8,898 nt of DNA from an uncultured Clostridiaceae bacterium (GTDB lineage: Bacteria; Bacillota; Clostridia; Lachnospirales; Lachnospiraceae), in NCBI GenBank assembly GCA_949841235.1, contig CATKZA010000046.1, positions 1 through 8,898 on the forward strand. Direction: 5' to 3'. Positions 1-6,162 of this stretch are shown here, in pieces. A model generated the notes under the pieces. That model saw nothing but the letters and a program-made list of their open reading frames with translations. It searched no databases and had not been told where the DNA came from. Positions within the stretch are counted from its first letter, which is position 1. Every line of letters begins with the position of its first letter. The position numbers were made by a program, and so were the translations under genes.

Positions 1-1085
1 CATCTACGCCAATTTATATGGAACTGGCGAAGAATGGCCGGCTGGCTGACCTGATGGCAACGGGAGCCATTGTAAAGACTGCCTTCTGCGGACCATGCTT
101 CGGTGCCGGGGATACGCCGGCAAACAATGCTTTCAGCATCCGCCATTCTACCAGGAACTTCCCCAACAGGGAGGGTTCCAAGATCCAGAATGGGCAGATT
201 TCTTCCGTGGCGCTGATGGATGCCCGCTCCATTGCGGCCACTGCGGCGAACAAGGGCTACCTCACCCCGGCTACGGATATGGATATCACGTACACGGGGC
301 CGAAGTATTTCTTTGACAAGACAATTTACGAGAACAGAATCTATGACGGGGTGGGCAAGGCGGATCCCGGCGAGGAGATCAAGTTTGGCCCCAATATCAA
401 AGACTGGCCGGAAATGTCTGCGCTGACAGACAATATCTTGATCAAGGTGGTCTCTGAGATTCATGATCCGGTGACCACCACCGACGAATTGATTCCATCC
501 GGCGAGACTTCTTCCTTCCGCTCCAATCCTCTGGGACTGGCAGAATTTACCCTGTCCAGAAAGGATCCGGAGTATGTGGGGAAAGCCAAGGCTGTCCAGC
601 TGGGAGAGAAGGCCAGAGTTGCAGGGGAGGATATCTTTGCGGCACTGCCGGAGGCCAAGGAAGTCTTTGAGAAGATTCAGGAGAAATTTGACGTGAGGCC
701 GGAGGAGACCCAGATTGGCAGCATGGTGTACGCAGTGAAGCCGGGGGACGGCTCCGCTAGGGAGCAGGCGGCATCCTGCCAGAAAGTGCTGGGTGGCCTG
801 GCCAATATTGCGGAGGAGTATGCCACCAAGCGTTATCGCTCCAACTTGATTAACTGGGGAATGCTTCCCTTCCTCTATCCGGGAGAGATTCCCTTCGAGA
901 ATGGGGATTATATCTTCGTGAAGGATATCAAGAAGGCGGTTGAGGAGAAGAATGACGAGATCAAAGCCTATGTGGTGGGAAAGGATATGAAGGAATTTAC
1001 CCTGAGGCTGGGGGATCTGACAAATGACGAGCGGGATATTATCACCAAGGGATGCCTGATCAATTATTACAGGGAAAGCAAGTAA
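1..1085 (+). CDS. Aconitase-family hydratase, C-terminal part (5' end outside window)
   Basis: The reading frame is open from base 3, before the first ATG at 18, so the gene begins upstream of the window; that ATG is internal. Numbering from it, residues 22-29 carry the aconitase CGPC motif, with Cys24 and Cys27 matching two of the three cysteines that bind the [4Fe-4S] cluster; the third would lie upstream. Residues 46-54 match the RNFxxRxG substrate-binding motif. Residues 162-195 begin the swivelling domain. Residues 245-251 (GSAREQA) match the catalytic serine loop of aconitase domain 4; Ser246 is kept, while the following residue, usually Ser, is Ala. The family interconverts hydroxy-acids through an unsaturated intermediate in the cytoplasm. 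The sequence resembles the group annotated simply as 'hydratase' in Clostridia, so citrate/isocitrate as substrate is not certain. No canonical T-rich terminator follows. Family confidence is high; substrate is unresolved. Confidence 0.9.
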   Translation, partial: STPIYMELAKNGRLADLMATGAIVKTAFCGPCFGAGDTPANNAFSIRHSTRNFPNREGSKIQNGQISSVALMDARSIAATAANKGYLTPATDMDITYTGPKYFFDKTIYENRIYDGVGKADPGEEIKFGPNIKDWPEMSALTDNILIKVVSEIHDPVTTTDELIPSGETSSFRSNPLGLAEFTLSRKDPEYVGKAKAVQLGEKARVAGEDIFAALPEAKEVFEKIQEKFDVRPEETQIGSMVYAVKPGDGSAREQAASCQKVLGGLANIAEEYATKRYRSNLINWGMLPFLYPGEIPFENGDYIFVKDIKKAVEEKNDEIKAYVVGKDMKEFTLRLGDLTNDERDIITKGCLINYYRESK

Positions 1086-1129
1086 GTTTGACGGCTGGGC
1101 TGCCGCTTGGTACTGGACTTATGCAGTAA
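1084..1129. repeat. 46-bp direct repeat, left copy
   Basis: This copy begins within the hydratase stop codon (TAA at 1083-1085) and matches 1316-1361 at 45 of 46 positions; the only difference is T at 1087 against C at 1319. Each copy contains a short inverted repeat (CGGC 1092-1095 with GCCG 1102-1105). I do not recognise it as a known insertion sequence end. Confidence 0.9.
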
Positions 1130-1266
1130 CTGACATGCCTGCTTTGCAGGCAACACCACATAGATAAGTCCACGGATTGCTTCATGCTTCGCATTCTCGC
1201 AATCCTAACAGGCATTCGCAATCCGGGCGATTGCAAACATAAATAAGCAACATGCTTATTTATGTT
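1114..1266. repeat. Palindrome-rich insert between the 46-bp repeats
   Basis: Gene-free sequence with several inverted repeats. A 9-bp arm pair (1114-1122 with 1164-1172) encloses a 6-bp hairpin GCCTGC-TTT-GCAGGC (1137-1151). GGATTGC (1174-1180) can pair with either of two GCAATCC copies (1199-1205 and 1218-1224), and GCAATC (1218-1223) can also pair with GATTGC (1229-1234). The last is a perfect 14-bp stem (1236-1249 with 1253-1266) with a 3-nt loop. No start codon with a ribosome-binding site and no T-tract is visible. It resembles a non-coding dispersed element rather than a gene. The AT-rich 14-bp hairpin might end the hydratase transcript, but it lacks a typical U-tract. Confidence 0.65.
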
Positions 1267-1315
1267 ATTGCATCATACCTGTTGTCGTACCAAATGTCAG
1301 TACATCCTTACAAGC

Positions 1316-1361
1316 AAGCTTGACGGCTGGGCTGCCGCTTGGTACTGGACTTATGCAGTAA
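1316..1361. repeat. 46-bp direct repeat, right copy
   Basis: Second copy of the repeat at 1084-1129, 232 bp further on, in the same orientation. The near-perfect identity in non-coding DNA suggests a recent duplication or strong constraint. Confidence 0.9.
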
Positions 1362-1400
1362 AATTTGCAGTTCCGAACAGGACGAGGATATCTATAGAAA

Positions 1401-1441
1401 ACAAGAATAGCGTTAGCCTGGCATGCTAACGCTATTCTTGT
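1401..1441 (-). terminator. Rho-independent terminator of the DUF4321 gene
   Basis: A perfect 17-bp stem (1401-1417 with 1425-1441) with a 7-nt loop lies just beyond the stop codon of the minus-strand gene that ends at 1447. Read on the minus strand, the stem is followed by TTTTCTAT, giving the U-rich tail. On the plus strand no T-run follows, so it acts mainly for the minus strand. Confidence 0.85.
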
Positions 1442-1446
1442 AAATC

Positions 1447-1707
1447 TTAGATAAAATGGTAAATGATGATGCCGATAATGATGCCCAGGATGCTCCCGAT
1501 GGTAATTTTGACGGAGAGGGAAAAACTCAGTACCATGATGCCCAGATCCAGCCTGAATGGGGATGTCATTCCGAAATGCTGCCCGTAATTCAGCCAGGAG
1601 AGGGCGGAGATCCCGGCGGTGGCCTGAGCGATAAAACTGCCCAGGACAATTCCTGCCAATAGTAATAAAAACAGTGCCCAATTATTTTTTCCAGCGCCTT
1701 TAGCCAT
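1447..1707 (-). CDS. DUF4321 small membrane protein
   Basis: An 86-residue protein of unknown function. It starts with a short basic stretch (MAKGAGKNN), followed by a hydrophobic segment at about residues 10-28. A polar loop holds the LSWLNYG sequence (residues 36-42) that I associate with DUF4321. A second long hydrophobic region spans about residues 53-84 and may be one segment with a re-entrant part or two helices. The start is supported by AAGGAGG (complement of 1714-1720) six bases upstream. The gene stands alone on the minus strand with a strong promoter (1897-1925), a roughly 180-nt structured leader and its own terminator. DUF4321 proteins occur widely in Clostridia but I know of no established function. 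Family assignment is from memory of the sequence pattern, not a search. Confidence 0.8.
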   Translation of the reverse strand: MAKGAGKNNWALFLLLLAGIVLGSFIAQATAGISALSWLNYGQHFGMTSPFRLDLGIMVLSFSLSVKITIGSILGIIIGIIIYHFI

Positions 1708-1794
1708 ATGCTGCCTCCTTTTTCCATGCGTTCTGCTCCCTGTGCTTTTTAAGGATGCAGCGCACTCTTTTTATGTTTAGGAAATTGCTTATTT

Positions 1795-1890
1795 GCACCA
1801 AGATGCTTTTCATTAAGTATCTTGGTGCAGATCGTAGCCATGCTTGGCGGGGTTATTTCTAGCCTGGCAAAACTACGGTTGCACCGTGCC
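1795..1890 (-). promoter_or_regulatory. Structured leader element, copy A (5' UTR of DUF4321 gene)
   Basis: The predicted minus-strand transcript starts at about 1890, so this sequence is the first ~95 nt of its leader. It pairs with copy B at 5864-5962: the core 1835-1874 is identical to 5908-5947 at 34 of 40 positions. Features shared by both are a closing helix (here 1824-1829 with 1880-1885), an interior with alternating GCC/GGC triplets that can nest, and a long adjacent hairpin (here 1795-1806 with 1817-1828). The hairpin has one A-C mismatch on the minus-strand RNA that would be a G-U pair on the plus strand, so the transcribed strand is not settled by pairing alone. I cannot match it to a riboswitch class I know. 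It could also be a dispersed repeat. Confidence 0.55.
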
Positions 1891-1896
1891 TTTGCT

Positions 1897-1925
1897 ATTA
1901 TAGCGGAGATGACATTTTTCGTCAA
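1897..1925 (-). promoter_or_regulatory. Sigma-A promoter for DUF4321 gene
   Basis: On the minus strand TTGACG (complement of 1920-1925) is followed after exactly 17 bases by a perfect TATAAT (complement of 1897-1902). Transcription should start near 1889-1890, right at the edge of leader element copy A. Confidence 0.85.
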
Positions 1926-1945
1926 TGATTCCTTGGAATGAAAAG

Positions 1946-1974
1946 TTGTATTCGTGGCAAAAAGATGGTATACT
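1946..1974 (+). promoter_or_regulatory. Candidate promoter of the first LCP gene
   Basis: TTGTAT (1946-1951) and TATACT (1969-1974) are separated by 17 bases. The -10 box is good and the -35 box keeps only the TTG core. It points to the LCP gene at 2098 with a ~115-nt leader, and sits back to back with the minus-strand promoter at 1897-1925. Confidence 0.6.
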
Positions 1975-2097
1975 GGGGGCGCTGTTGTAAATGATATGAC
2001 TGCTGGCTGATTTTGAGGGGGCAGTTAATAACAAAGCAAAAGGGGGCAGGAAACTTATTCTAAGCTCCTTGTCCATTTTGCAGAAATGGGGTAAATT

Positions 2098-3165
2098 ATG
2101 TGGAAAAAGATAGTTTTTGGCATTTTGCTTGTATTGAGCGGCGCCGCGGGATTCGGGGTGGCCAGCGTGAAAAGTACCATGGACAATTCCCTGAACCATA
2201 TTCAGAGGGATTATGATAACAGGCTGGAGAGCGTGGAGCTTCCCAAGGATTTGAACATAGAAACGGATGACGATATTGTAAATATTCTTTTGATTGGTAC
2301 GGACAAGCGAAAGGAGAAGGTGAGCGGCTTCGTGTCGGACGGCCTGACAGACACGATGATGATTGCCACGCTGGATCAAAAGCATGGCGCGCTGAAGCTG
2401 ACGACCCTGATGCGGGATACGCTGGTGGTGGATGCATCCACTTCTGAATTGGAGAAGCTGAATGCGGCCTTTGGCAATGGGGGCGTGAAGAATCTGTACA
2501 AGACCATTGCCCAGAACTTCCATGTCAAGCTGGACGGATACGCCATGGTGGGACTGAAAGGTTTCCAGAGGGTGATTGATGCCGTGGGCGGCGTGGAATT
2601 GGAGATTACGGAGACGGAGGCGAAATATCTGAACTGTACCAATTACGTAAGCAAGAAGTATCATAACATAAAGCCGGGAAAACATACATTAAATGGAAAT
2701 CAGGCATTGGGATATTGTCGCATCCGAAAGGGGAAAGATAAGATTGGAGAACCTGTGGTGACTGCCAATGGACTGACGGATGACTATGGGAGAACCTGGC
2801 GGCAGAGGACGGTGCTTACTTCCATATTCCAGAAAATGAAGAGCCAGCCAAAGTCCCAGTGGATTGGCGTGCTGAATAAGGCATTTGACTGCGTGACTAC
2901 GGATTTGGACAATGATGCCATATATGGTTATATGATGAGCGTGATTACCATGGGAACCACGGAGATTCATCAACTGCAGATTCCTAGGAATGGCTATTTC
3001 TGCTATGGAAAGGATTTGCCTGATATTCCGGGGACGCTCAGCGAGAGCCTTGTGCCCACAGCGGGAGGCGTGGGGGAGCGGGATACCTCTGCCAATTCCG
3101 ATGTCTTGAAAAAATTCATCTTCCGATATGATGGGAAGAAGGAGTTCCGGTACAAGGATGAATAG
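2098..3165 (+). CDS. LytR-CpsA-Psr (LCP) family glycopolymer transferase, first paralogue
   Basis: A 355-residue membrane-anchored enzyme of the family that transfers lipid-linked wall polymers (teichoic acid, capsule or similar) to peptidoglycan on the outer face of the membrane. A single transmembrane helix at about residues 5-24 leaves the rest outside. The LCP domain shows its usual motifs in order: NILLIGTDKR (62-71, with Asp69 and Arg71), LTDTMMIATL (83-92), LMRD (104-107), KLNAAFGNGG (120-129), LDGY (145-148), the GYCRIR stretch (205-210) and DYGRTWRQR (229-237). These acidic and arginine residues bind the pyrophosphate and metal in known LCP structures. The start has a weak GGGG ribosome-binding site six bases upstream (2088-2091). 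Length is normal for a single-domain LCP protein. The polymer attached cannot be told from sequence. It is followed by a close paralogue. Confidence 0.92.
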   Translation: MWKKIVFGILLVLSGAAGFGVASVKSTMDNSLNHIQRDYDNRLESVELPKDLNIETDDDIVNILLIGTDKRKEKVSGFVSDGLTDTMMIATLDQKHGALKLTTLMRDTLVVDASTSELEKLNAAFGNGGVKNLYKTIAQNFHVKLDGYAMVGLKGFQRVIDAVGGVELEITETEAKYLNCTNYVSKKYHNIKPGKHTLNGNQALGYCRIRKGKDKIGEPVVTANGLTDDYGRTWRQRTVLTSIFQKMKSQPKSQWIGVLNKAFDCVTTDLDNDAIYGYMMSVITMGTTEIHQLQIPRNGYFCYGKDLPDIPGTLSESLVPTAGGVGERDTSANSDVLKKFIFRYDGKKEFRYKDE

Positions 3166-3205
3166 ATGAATGGTGTCGGATTATCCTTGGTGCCGCAAAA
3201 AAGAT

Positions 3206-3234
3206 TTGCATAATGGTTTCATATCGTGTAAAAT
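3206..3234 (+). promoter_or_regulatory. Candidate promoter of the second LCP gene
   Basis: TTGCAT (3206-3211) and TAAAAT (3229-3234) are 17 bases apart, in the 202-bp gap between the LCP genes. A small hairpin (GCAAGC 3244-3249 with GCTTGT 3253-3258) follows immediately and would lie at the 5' end of the new transcript. It could also slightly attenuate read-through from the first gene, though it lacks a T-tract. Confidence 0.6.
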
Positions 3235-3367
3235 ATTTTTCGGGCAAGCGTTGCTTGTTTCCGATGGAATGTCGTTATTCTATTTGACTTGCCACTGATT
3301 TCTATGAATGAGACAAGGGGCTGGAATGATAACGAGGATTGGCAAACGATAAGAAGAGGTAAGACAT

Positions 3368-4411
3368 ATGTGGAAAAAGATTTTGATGGGGATTTTTATT
3401 ACTCTCAGTGCCGTGGTAGGCTTTGGCGCTGCCAAGGTGCAGGTAGAGTTTAATCACTCCATGAACCAGATCAACAGAGATTATGACACCCAGTTGAGAA
3501 ATGTGGATCTGAGCGGCATCAAGGTAAATTCTGACAATGATATCGTGAATATCCTGGTGATTGGCAATGATGCCAGGAGGGATCGGGGGTATGAGAATGA
3601 CAAGGGATTGACGGACACCATGATTATTGCCACCATGGATTTGAAGCACAATGTGCTCAAGACCGCCTCCCTGATGAGGGACAATTATGTGGAGATACCG
3701 GGGCATGGGCATAACAAGCTAAATGCCGCCTTTTCCTTCGGAGGGATTGAACTGCTGTATAAGACCATTGCCACGAATTTCGATATCAAGCTGGATGGCT
3801 ATGTGGAGATTGGCCTCAGCGCCTTCGTGGATATCGTGGATGCTGTGGACGGCGTAGAAGTGGAAGTGACGGAGTCCGAGGCGGAATACCTTAACAGTAC
3901 CAATTACATCAGGAAGAAGAAATACAGAAACGTGAAGGTGGGAAAGCAGACGCTGAATGGTCACCAGGCCTTGGGATATTGTCGCATCCGAAAGAAGGGA
4001 ACCACGGTCAACGGGCTGCGGGATGATTATGGTAGGACCTGGCGGCAGAGAACGGTGATGAAGGCAGTGTTCTCTAAGGTGAAGTCTCTGCCCATGCCGG
4101 ACTGGGTTAAGATTGCCAATAAATTATTGAAGCATGTGAAGACGGATTTGGACAATGACCAGATCTTGCAGTATATCACTTCCGTGGTAACCATGGGAAC
4201 CACGGAGATTCACCAGCTCCAGATTCCCTTGGAGGGATATTACAGAAGCGCTTTCAATGGGGAGGTGTCAGTGGGTTCCTGCCTGATGATGACGGATGGA
4301 ACCAGTACTACGTATACCACCACTACCAATGCGGATGCCTTGAATAAATTTGTCTTTAAGTATGATGGAAAAGGCAATTTCAAGTATGGCACATTTGAGA
4401 GCAAGGAATAA
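3368..4411 (+). CDS. LytR-CpsA-Psr (LCP) family glycopolymer transferase, second paralogue
   Basis: A 347-residue paralogue of the preceding gene. It has the same start (MWKKI) and a transmembrane helix at about residues 5-23. LCP motifs are NILVIGNDAR (61-70, Asp68 and Arg70), LTDTMIIATM (81-90), LMRD (102-105), KLNAAF (117-122), LDGY (142-145), GYCRIRK (203-209) and DYGRTWRQR (220-228). All key acidic and arginine residues are kept, so both copies should be active. The start is backed by AGAGGT (3355-3360) seven bases upstream, a better site than in the first copy. The C-terminal 50 residues, rich in Thr (TSTTYTTTT at 312-320), differ most from the first copy. The two genes share identical stretches of over 20 nt around the GYCRIRK and TMGTTEIHQ codons, pointing to tandem duplication with constraint or gene conversion. 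Confidence 0.92.
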   Translation: MWKKILMGIFITLSAVVGFGAAKVQVEFNHSMNQINRDYDTQLRNVDLSGIKVNSDNDIVNILVIGNDARRDRGYENDKGLTDTMIIATMDLKHNVLKTASLMRDNYVEIPGHGHNKLNAAFSFGGIELLYKTIATNFDIKLDGYVEIGLSAFVDIVDAVDGVEVEVTESEAEYLNSTNYIRKKKYRNVKVGKQTLNGHQALGYCRIRKKGTTVNGLRDDYGRTWRQRTVMKAVFSKVKSLPMPDWVKIANKLLKHVKTDLDNDQILQYITSVVTMGTTEIHQLQIPLEGYYRSAFNGEVSVGSCLMMTDGTSTTYTTTTNADALNKFVFKYDGKGNFKYGTFESKE

Positions 4412-4436
4412 AAAAGGTGCGAAAGCACCTTTTTTT
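4410..4436. terminator. Bidirectional rho-independent terminator
   Basis: An A-tract, GGTGC, a GAAA tetraloop, GCACC and a T-tract form a symmetrical hairpin (4410-4420 with 4425-4435). It ends the second LCP gene on the plus strand and the convergent carboxypeptidase gene on the minus strand. It overlaps the last base or two of both stop codons. Confidence 0.95.
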
Positions 4437-5814
4437 AATTAAAAACGAATCTCTGGTACACTTTTTTTACATAGTCCAGGAAGGTGGCTTTTTTGATGGT
4501 TTCAGCGGCGTGGATGGGGATTTCTCCGATGGGCTTTTCCCCCATCAGATAAGTGACGGAGCCGATAACTTCCCCTTCCTTGACAGGGGCGGACAGATTC
4601 TTGCGATAGGCGATTTTCCGTGTAAGGTCCTCCGGCTTTTCCTCCCCCACCAGAGTGATGGAGAAATCTTTTTCCACCCGGGATATGACCTTTGTCTTGG
4701 TGCCTCCCTTGACAGGCTGTTCTTTTAAGGGGATGCCGTCCTTCTTGTCACGAAAATTAGAGCAGTTGGCAAAGCCATAGTCAAGCAGGGATGCCGCTTG
4801 GGAAAAACGGACCTTGTGGTCGGGAGCCGCCATCACCACGGCGGTAAGACTGATGCCCCCCCTCTTGGCAGTGGCGGACAGACAGTATTTTGCCTTGGAG
4901 GTGGAGCCGGTCTTTAGCCCGGTGATTCCGTCATAGGTGCGGATCAGCTTATTGGTGTTGGTAAGCCCGAAAACGGACTCCCCTTTTTTGGTCTTGTGGG
5001 TGATTTCGTCCATCCACACAGTGGAATATTTCGTGATATCGGGATGCTTGGTGACCAGTGCCTGGCTCATCAGCGCTACGTCGTAGGCACTACTGTAATG
5101 ACCGCTCTTGATGGTGTCATCCAGGCCGTTGCAGTTCTTAAAGCGCGTGTGGCGCATGCCCAATTCCTTGGCCTTGGCATTCATCCGTTTCACAAATTCC
5201 TGCTCGGAGCCGGCCACAAATTCCGCCATGGCCACTGCGGCATCGTTGGCGCTGGCAATGCTGATGCATTTGATCATATCCTTGACGGTCTGGGTTTCCC
5301 CCGGCTCCAGAAAAACCTGAGAGCCTCCCATCTTTGCCGCATAATCGCTGACGGTGACTTGATCTTTCAGGGAAATCTTATGTTCATCCAGGGCATCAAA
5401 GATCAGAAGAAGCGTCATGATTTTGGTGATGCTGGCGGGAATTACTTCTTTGTCCTTATTCTTCTCATAAAGAATCCTGCCTGAGCTATTCTCTATAAGC
5501 ACGGCGGATTTGGCAGTGATGGGGAGGGCCGCATCATTCTCCTGATTCCGGTTTGCTGTCTGTTCTTTTTTTGCTTCCTGAATGGGCTTCGCATTCGTAT
5601 AAGAAATGGTCTGCATCGATTTGCCTTGATTGCCAATGCTGCCTGTGGCAAATAAGGCAGCCATAATCCCGGTGATGAATAGTGCGGCACAGATGCCGGC
5701 TCCCATGACCAGTGACATTTTGGACTTGCCCTTACCCATCCTATTGCATTTATTCTCGCAGATATTGGATTCTTCCGGTATTTTTTTACCGTATTTTTTG
5801 CAGAGACTTTTCAT
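4435..5814 (-). CDS. Membrane-anchored D-alanyl-D-alanine carboxypeptidase (DacF-like, peptidase S11) with degenerate N-terminal zinc ribbon
   Basis: A 459-residue penicillin-binding protein that removes the terminal D-Ala of peptidoglycan stem peptides outside the membrane. The three active-site motifs are complete: SITK (Ser128-Lys131), SAN (Ser188-Asn190) and KTG (Lys301-Gly303). A C-terminal beta-rich PBP5-like domain spans about 355-455. The N-terminus is unusual: instead of a cleavable signal peptide there is a ~33-residue cytoplasmic segment, an uncleaved transmembrane helix (about 34-57) and a polar linker (58-97). Residues 5-23 resemble a zinc ribbon (CxxCGxxIPxxSxxC pattern) but with Tyr8 where the second Cys belongs and CxxxC at the end. 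I chose the start at 5814 because AGGGGG lies eight bases upstream; an ATG at 5868 has no such site and lies inside the leader repeat. It converges on the LCP genes and shares their terminator. Confidence 0.92.
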   Translation of the reverse strand: MKSLCKKYGKKIPEESNICENKCNRMGKGKSKMSLVMGAGICAALFITGIMAALFATGSIGNQGKSMQTISYTNAKPIQEAKKEQTANRNQENDAALPITAKSAVLIENSSGRILYEKNKDKEVIPASITKIMTLLLIFDALDEHKISLKDQVTVSDYAAKMGGSQVFLEPGETQTVKDMIKCISIASANDAAVAMAEFVAGSEQEFVKRMNAKAKELGMRHTRFKNCNGLDDTIKSGHYSSAYDVALMSQALVTKHPDITKYSTVWMDEITHKTKKGESVFGLTNTNKLIRTYDGITGLKTGSTSKAKYCLSATAKRGGISLTAVVMAAPDHKVRFSQAASLLDYGFANCSNFRDKKDGIPLKEQPVKGGTKTKVISRVEKDFSITLVGEEKPEDLTRKIAYRKNLSAPVKEGEVIGSVTYLMGEKPIGEIPIHAAETIKKATFLDYVKKVYQRFVFN

Positions 5815-5863
5815 GTATTTATCCCCCTTTGATAAAATATTGCTGATTGAAAGAACGCCGTAA

Positions 5864-5962
5864 TGCATTCTTCCAGATGCTTTCTTGAAGCATCTGGGTG
5901 CAGACTATAGCCTTTCTTGGCGAGGTCATTGCGAGCCTGGCAAAACTTTGCACTTTTTGTGC
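5864..5962 (-). promoter_or_regulatory. Structured leader element, copy B (5' UTR of carboxypeptidase gene)
   Basis: Second copy of the element at 1795-1890, with 34 of 40 core positions identical (5908-5947 against 1835-1874). The hairpin is a perfect 10-bp stem (5873-5882 with 5888-5897) and the closing helix is GTGCA (5898-5902) with TGCAC (5949-5953). The 5' end of the minus-strand transcript adds a GCAC-loop-GTGC hairpin. The loops and hairpin lengths differ between copies while the pairing is kept. It lies 50 bases or more upstream of the carboxypeptidase ribosome-binding site, with no T-tract after the hairpin, so a terminator switch is not evident. Confidence 0.55.
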
Positions 5963-5966
5963 GAAC

Positions 5967-5995
5967 ATTATGAAATAATATATTAGAGAAGACAG
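5967..5995 (-). promoter_or_regulatory. Possible promoter of the carboxypeptidase gene
   Basis: CATAAT on the minus strand (complement of 5967-5972) sits at nearly the same distance from the leader element as the perfect TATAAT in copy A (18 against 17 bases, measured to the conserved TTGCA). The matching -35 (CTGTCT, complement of 5990-5995) is poor, so the call rests mainly on position. Confidence 0.4.
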
Positions 5996-6022
5996 AGAAA
6001 TATGATAAGTAACTTGGAATTG

Positions 6023-6051
6023 TTGACGGAATGGGAAGATTATTATAAAAT
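6023..6051 (+). promoter_or_regulatory. Promoter of the yhbY-nadD-yqeK-rsfS group
   Basis: TTGACG (6023-6028) and TAAAAT (6046-6051) are 17 bases apart, both five of six to consensus. The transcript would have a leader of about 105 nt that contains a hairpin (6073-6081 with 6088-6098, two unpaired G). Confidence 0.75.
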
Positions 6052-6162
6052 AACATTTCAGAAGGAAAATGCATTGCTGCTATTCACAGCGGAGCAATCA
6101 TCCAAGACGTGAATGATGACATTGCATTTGAAGTCGTAGACTTGCACAGAAAGAGGAGAGAT

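Noticed and set aside
1414..1423. Ten bases in the DUF4321 terminator loop identical to part of leader copy A
   Set aside because: The match is too short and flanked by unrelated sequence. I treat it as chance, although both lie in the same transcript.
3283..3288. TTGACT as a -35 box for the second LCP gene
   Set aside because: No acceptable -10 lies 16-18 bases downstream. The pair at 3206-3234 is better.
4417..5863. Plus-strand ORFs opposite the carboxypeptidase (for example 4996-5484)
   Set aside because: They are antisense shadows. The minus-strand frame has complete SxxK, SxN and KTG motifs.
5815..5868. Longer carboxypeptidase start at 5868
   Set aside because: There is no ribosome-binding site upstream and it would begin inside the leader element. 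The ATG at 5814 has AGGGGG at good spacing and starts right at the zinc-ribbon-like segment.
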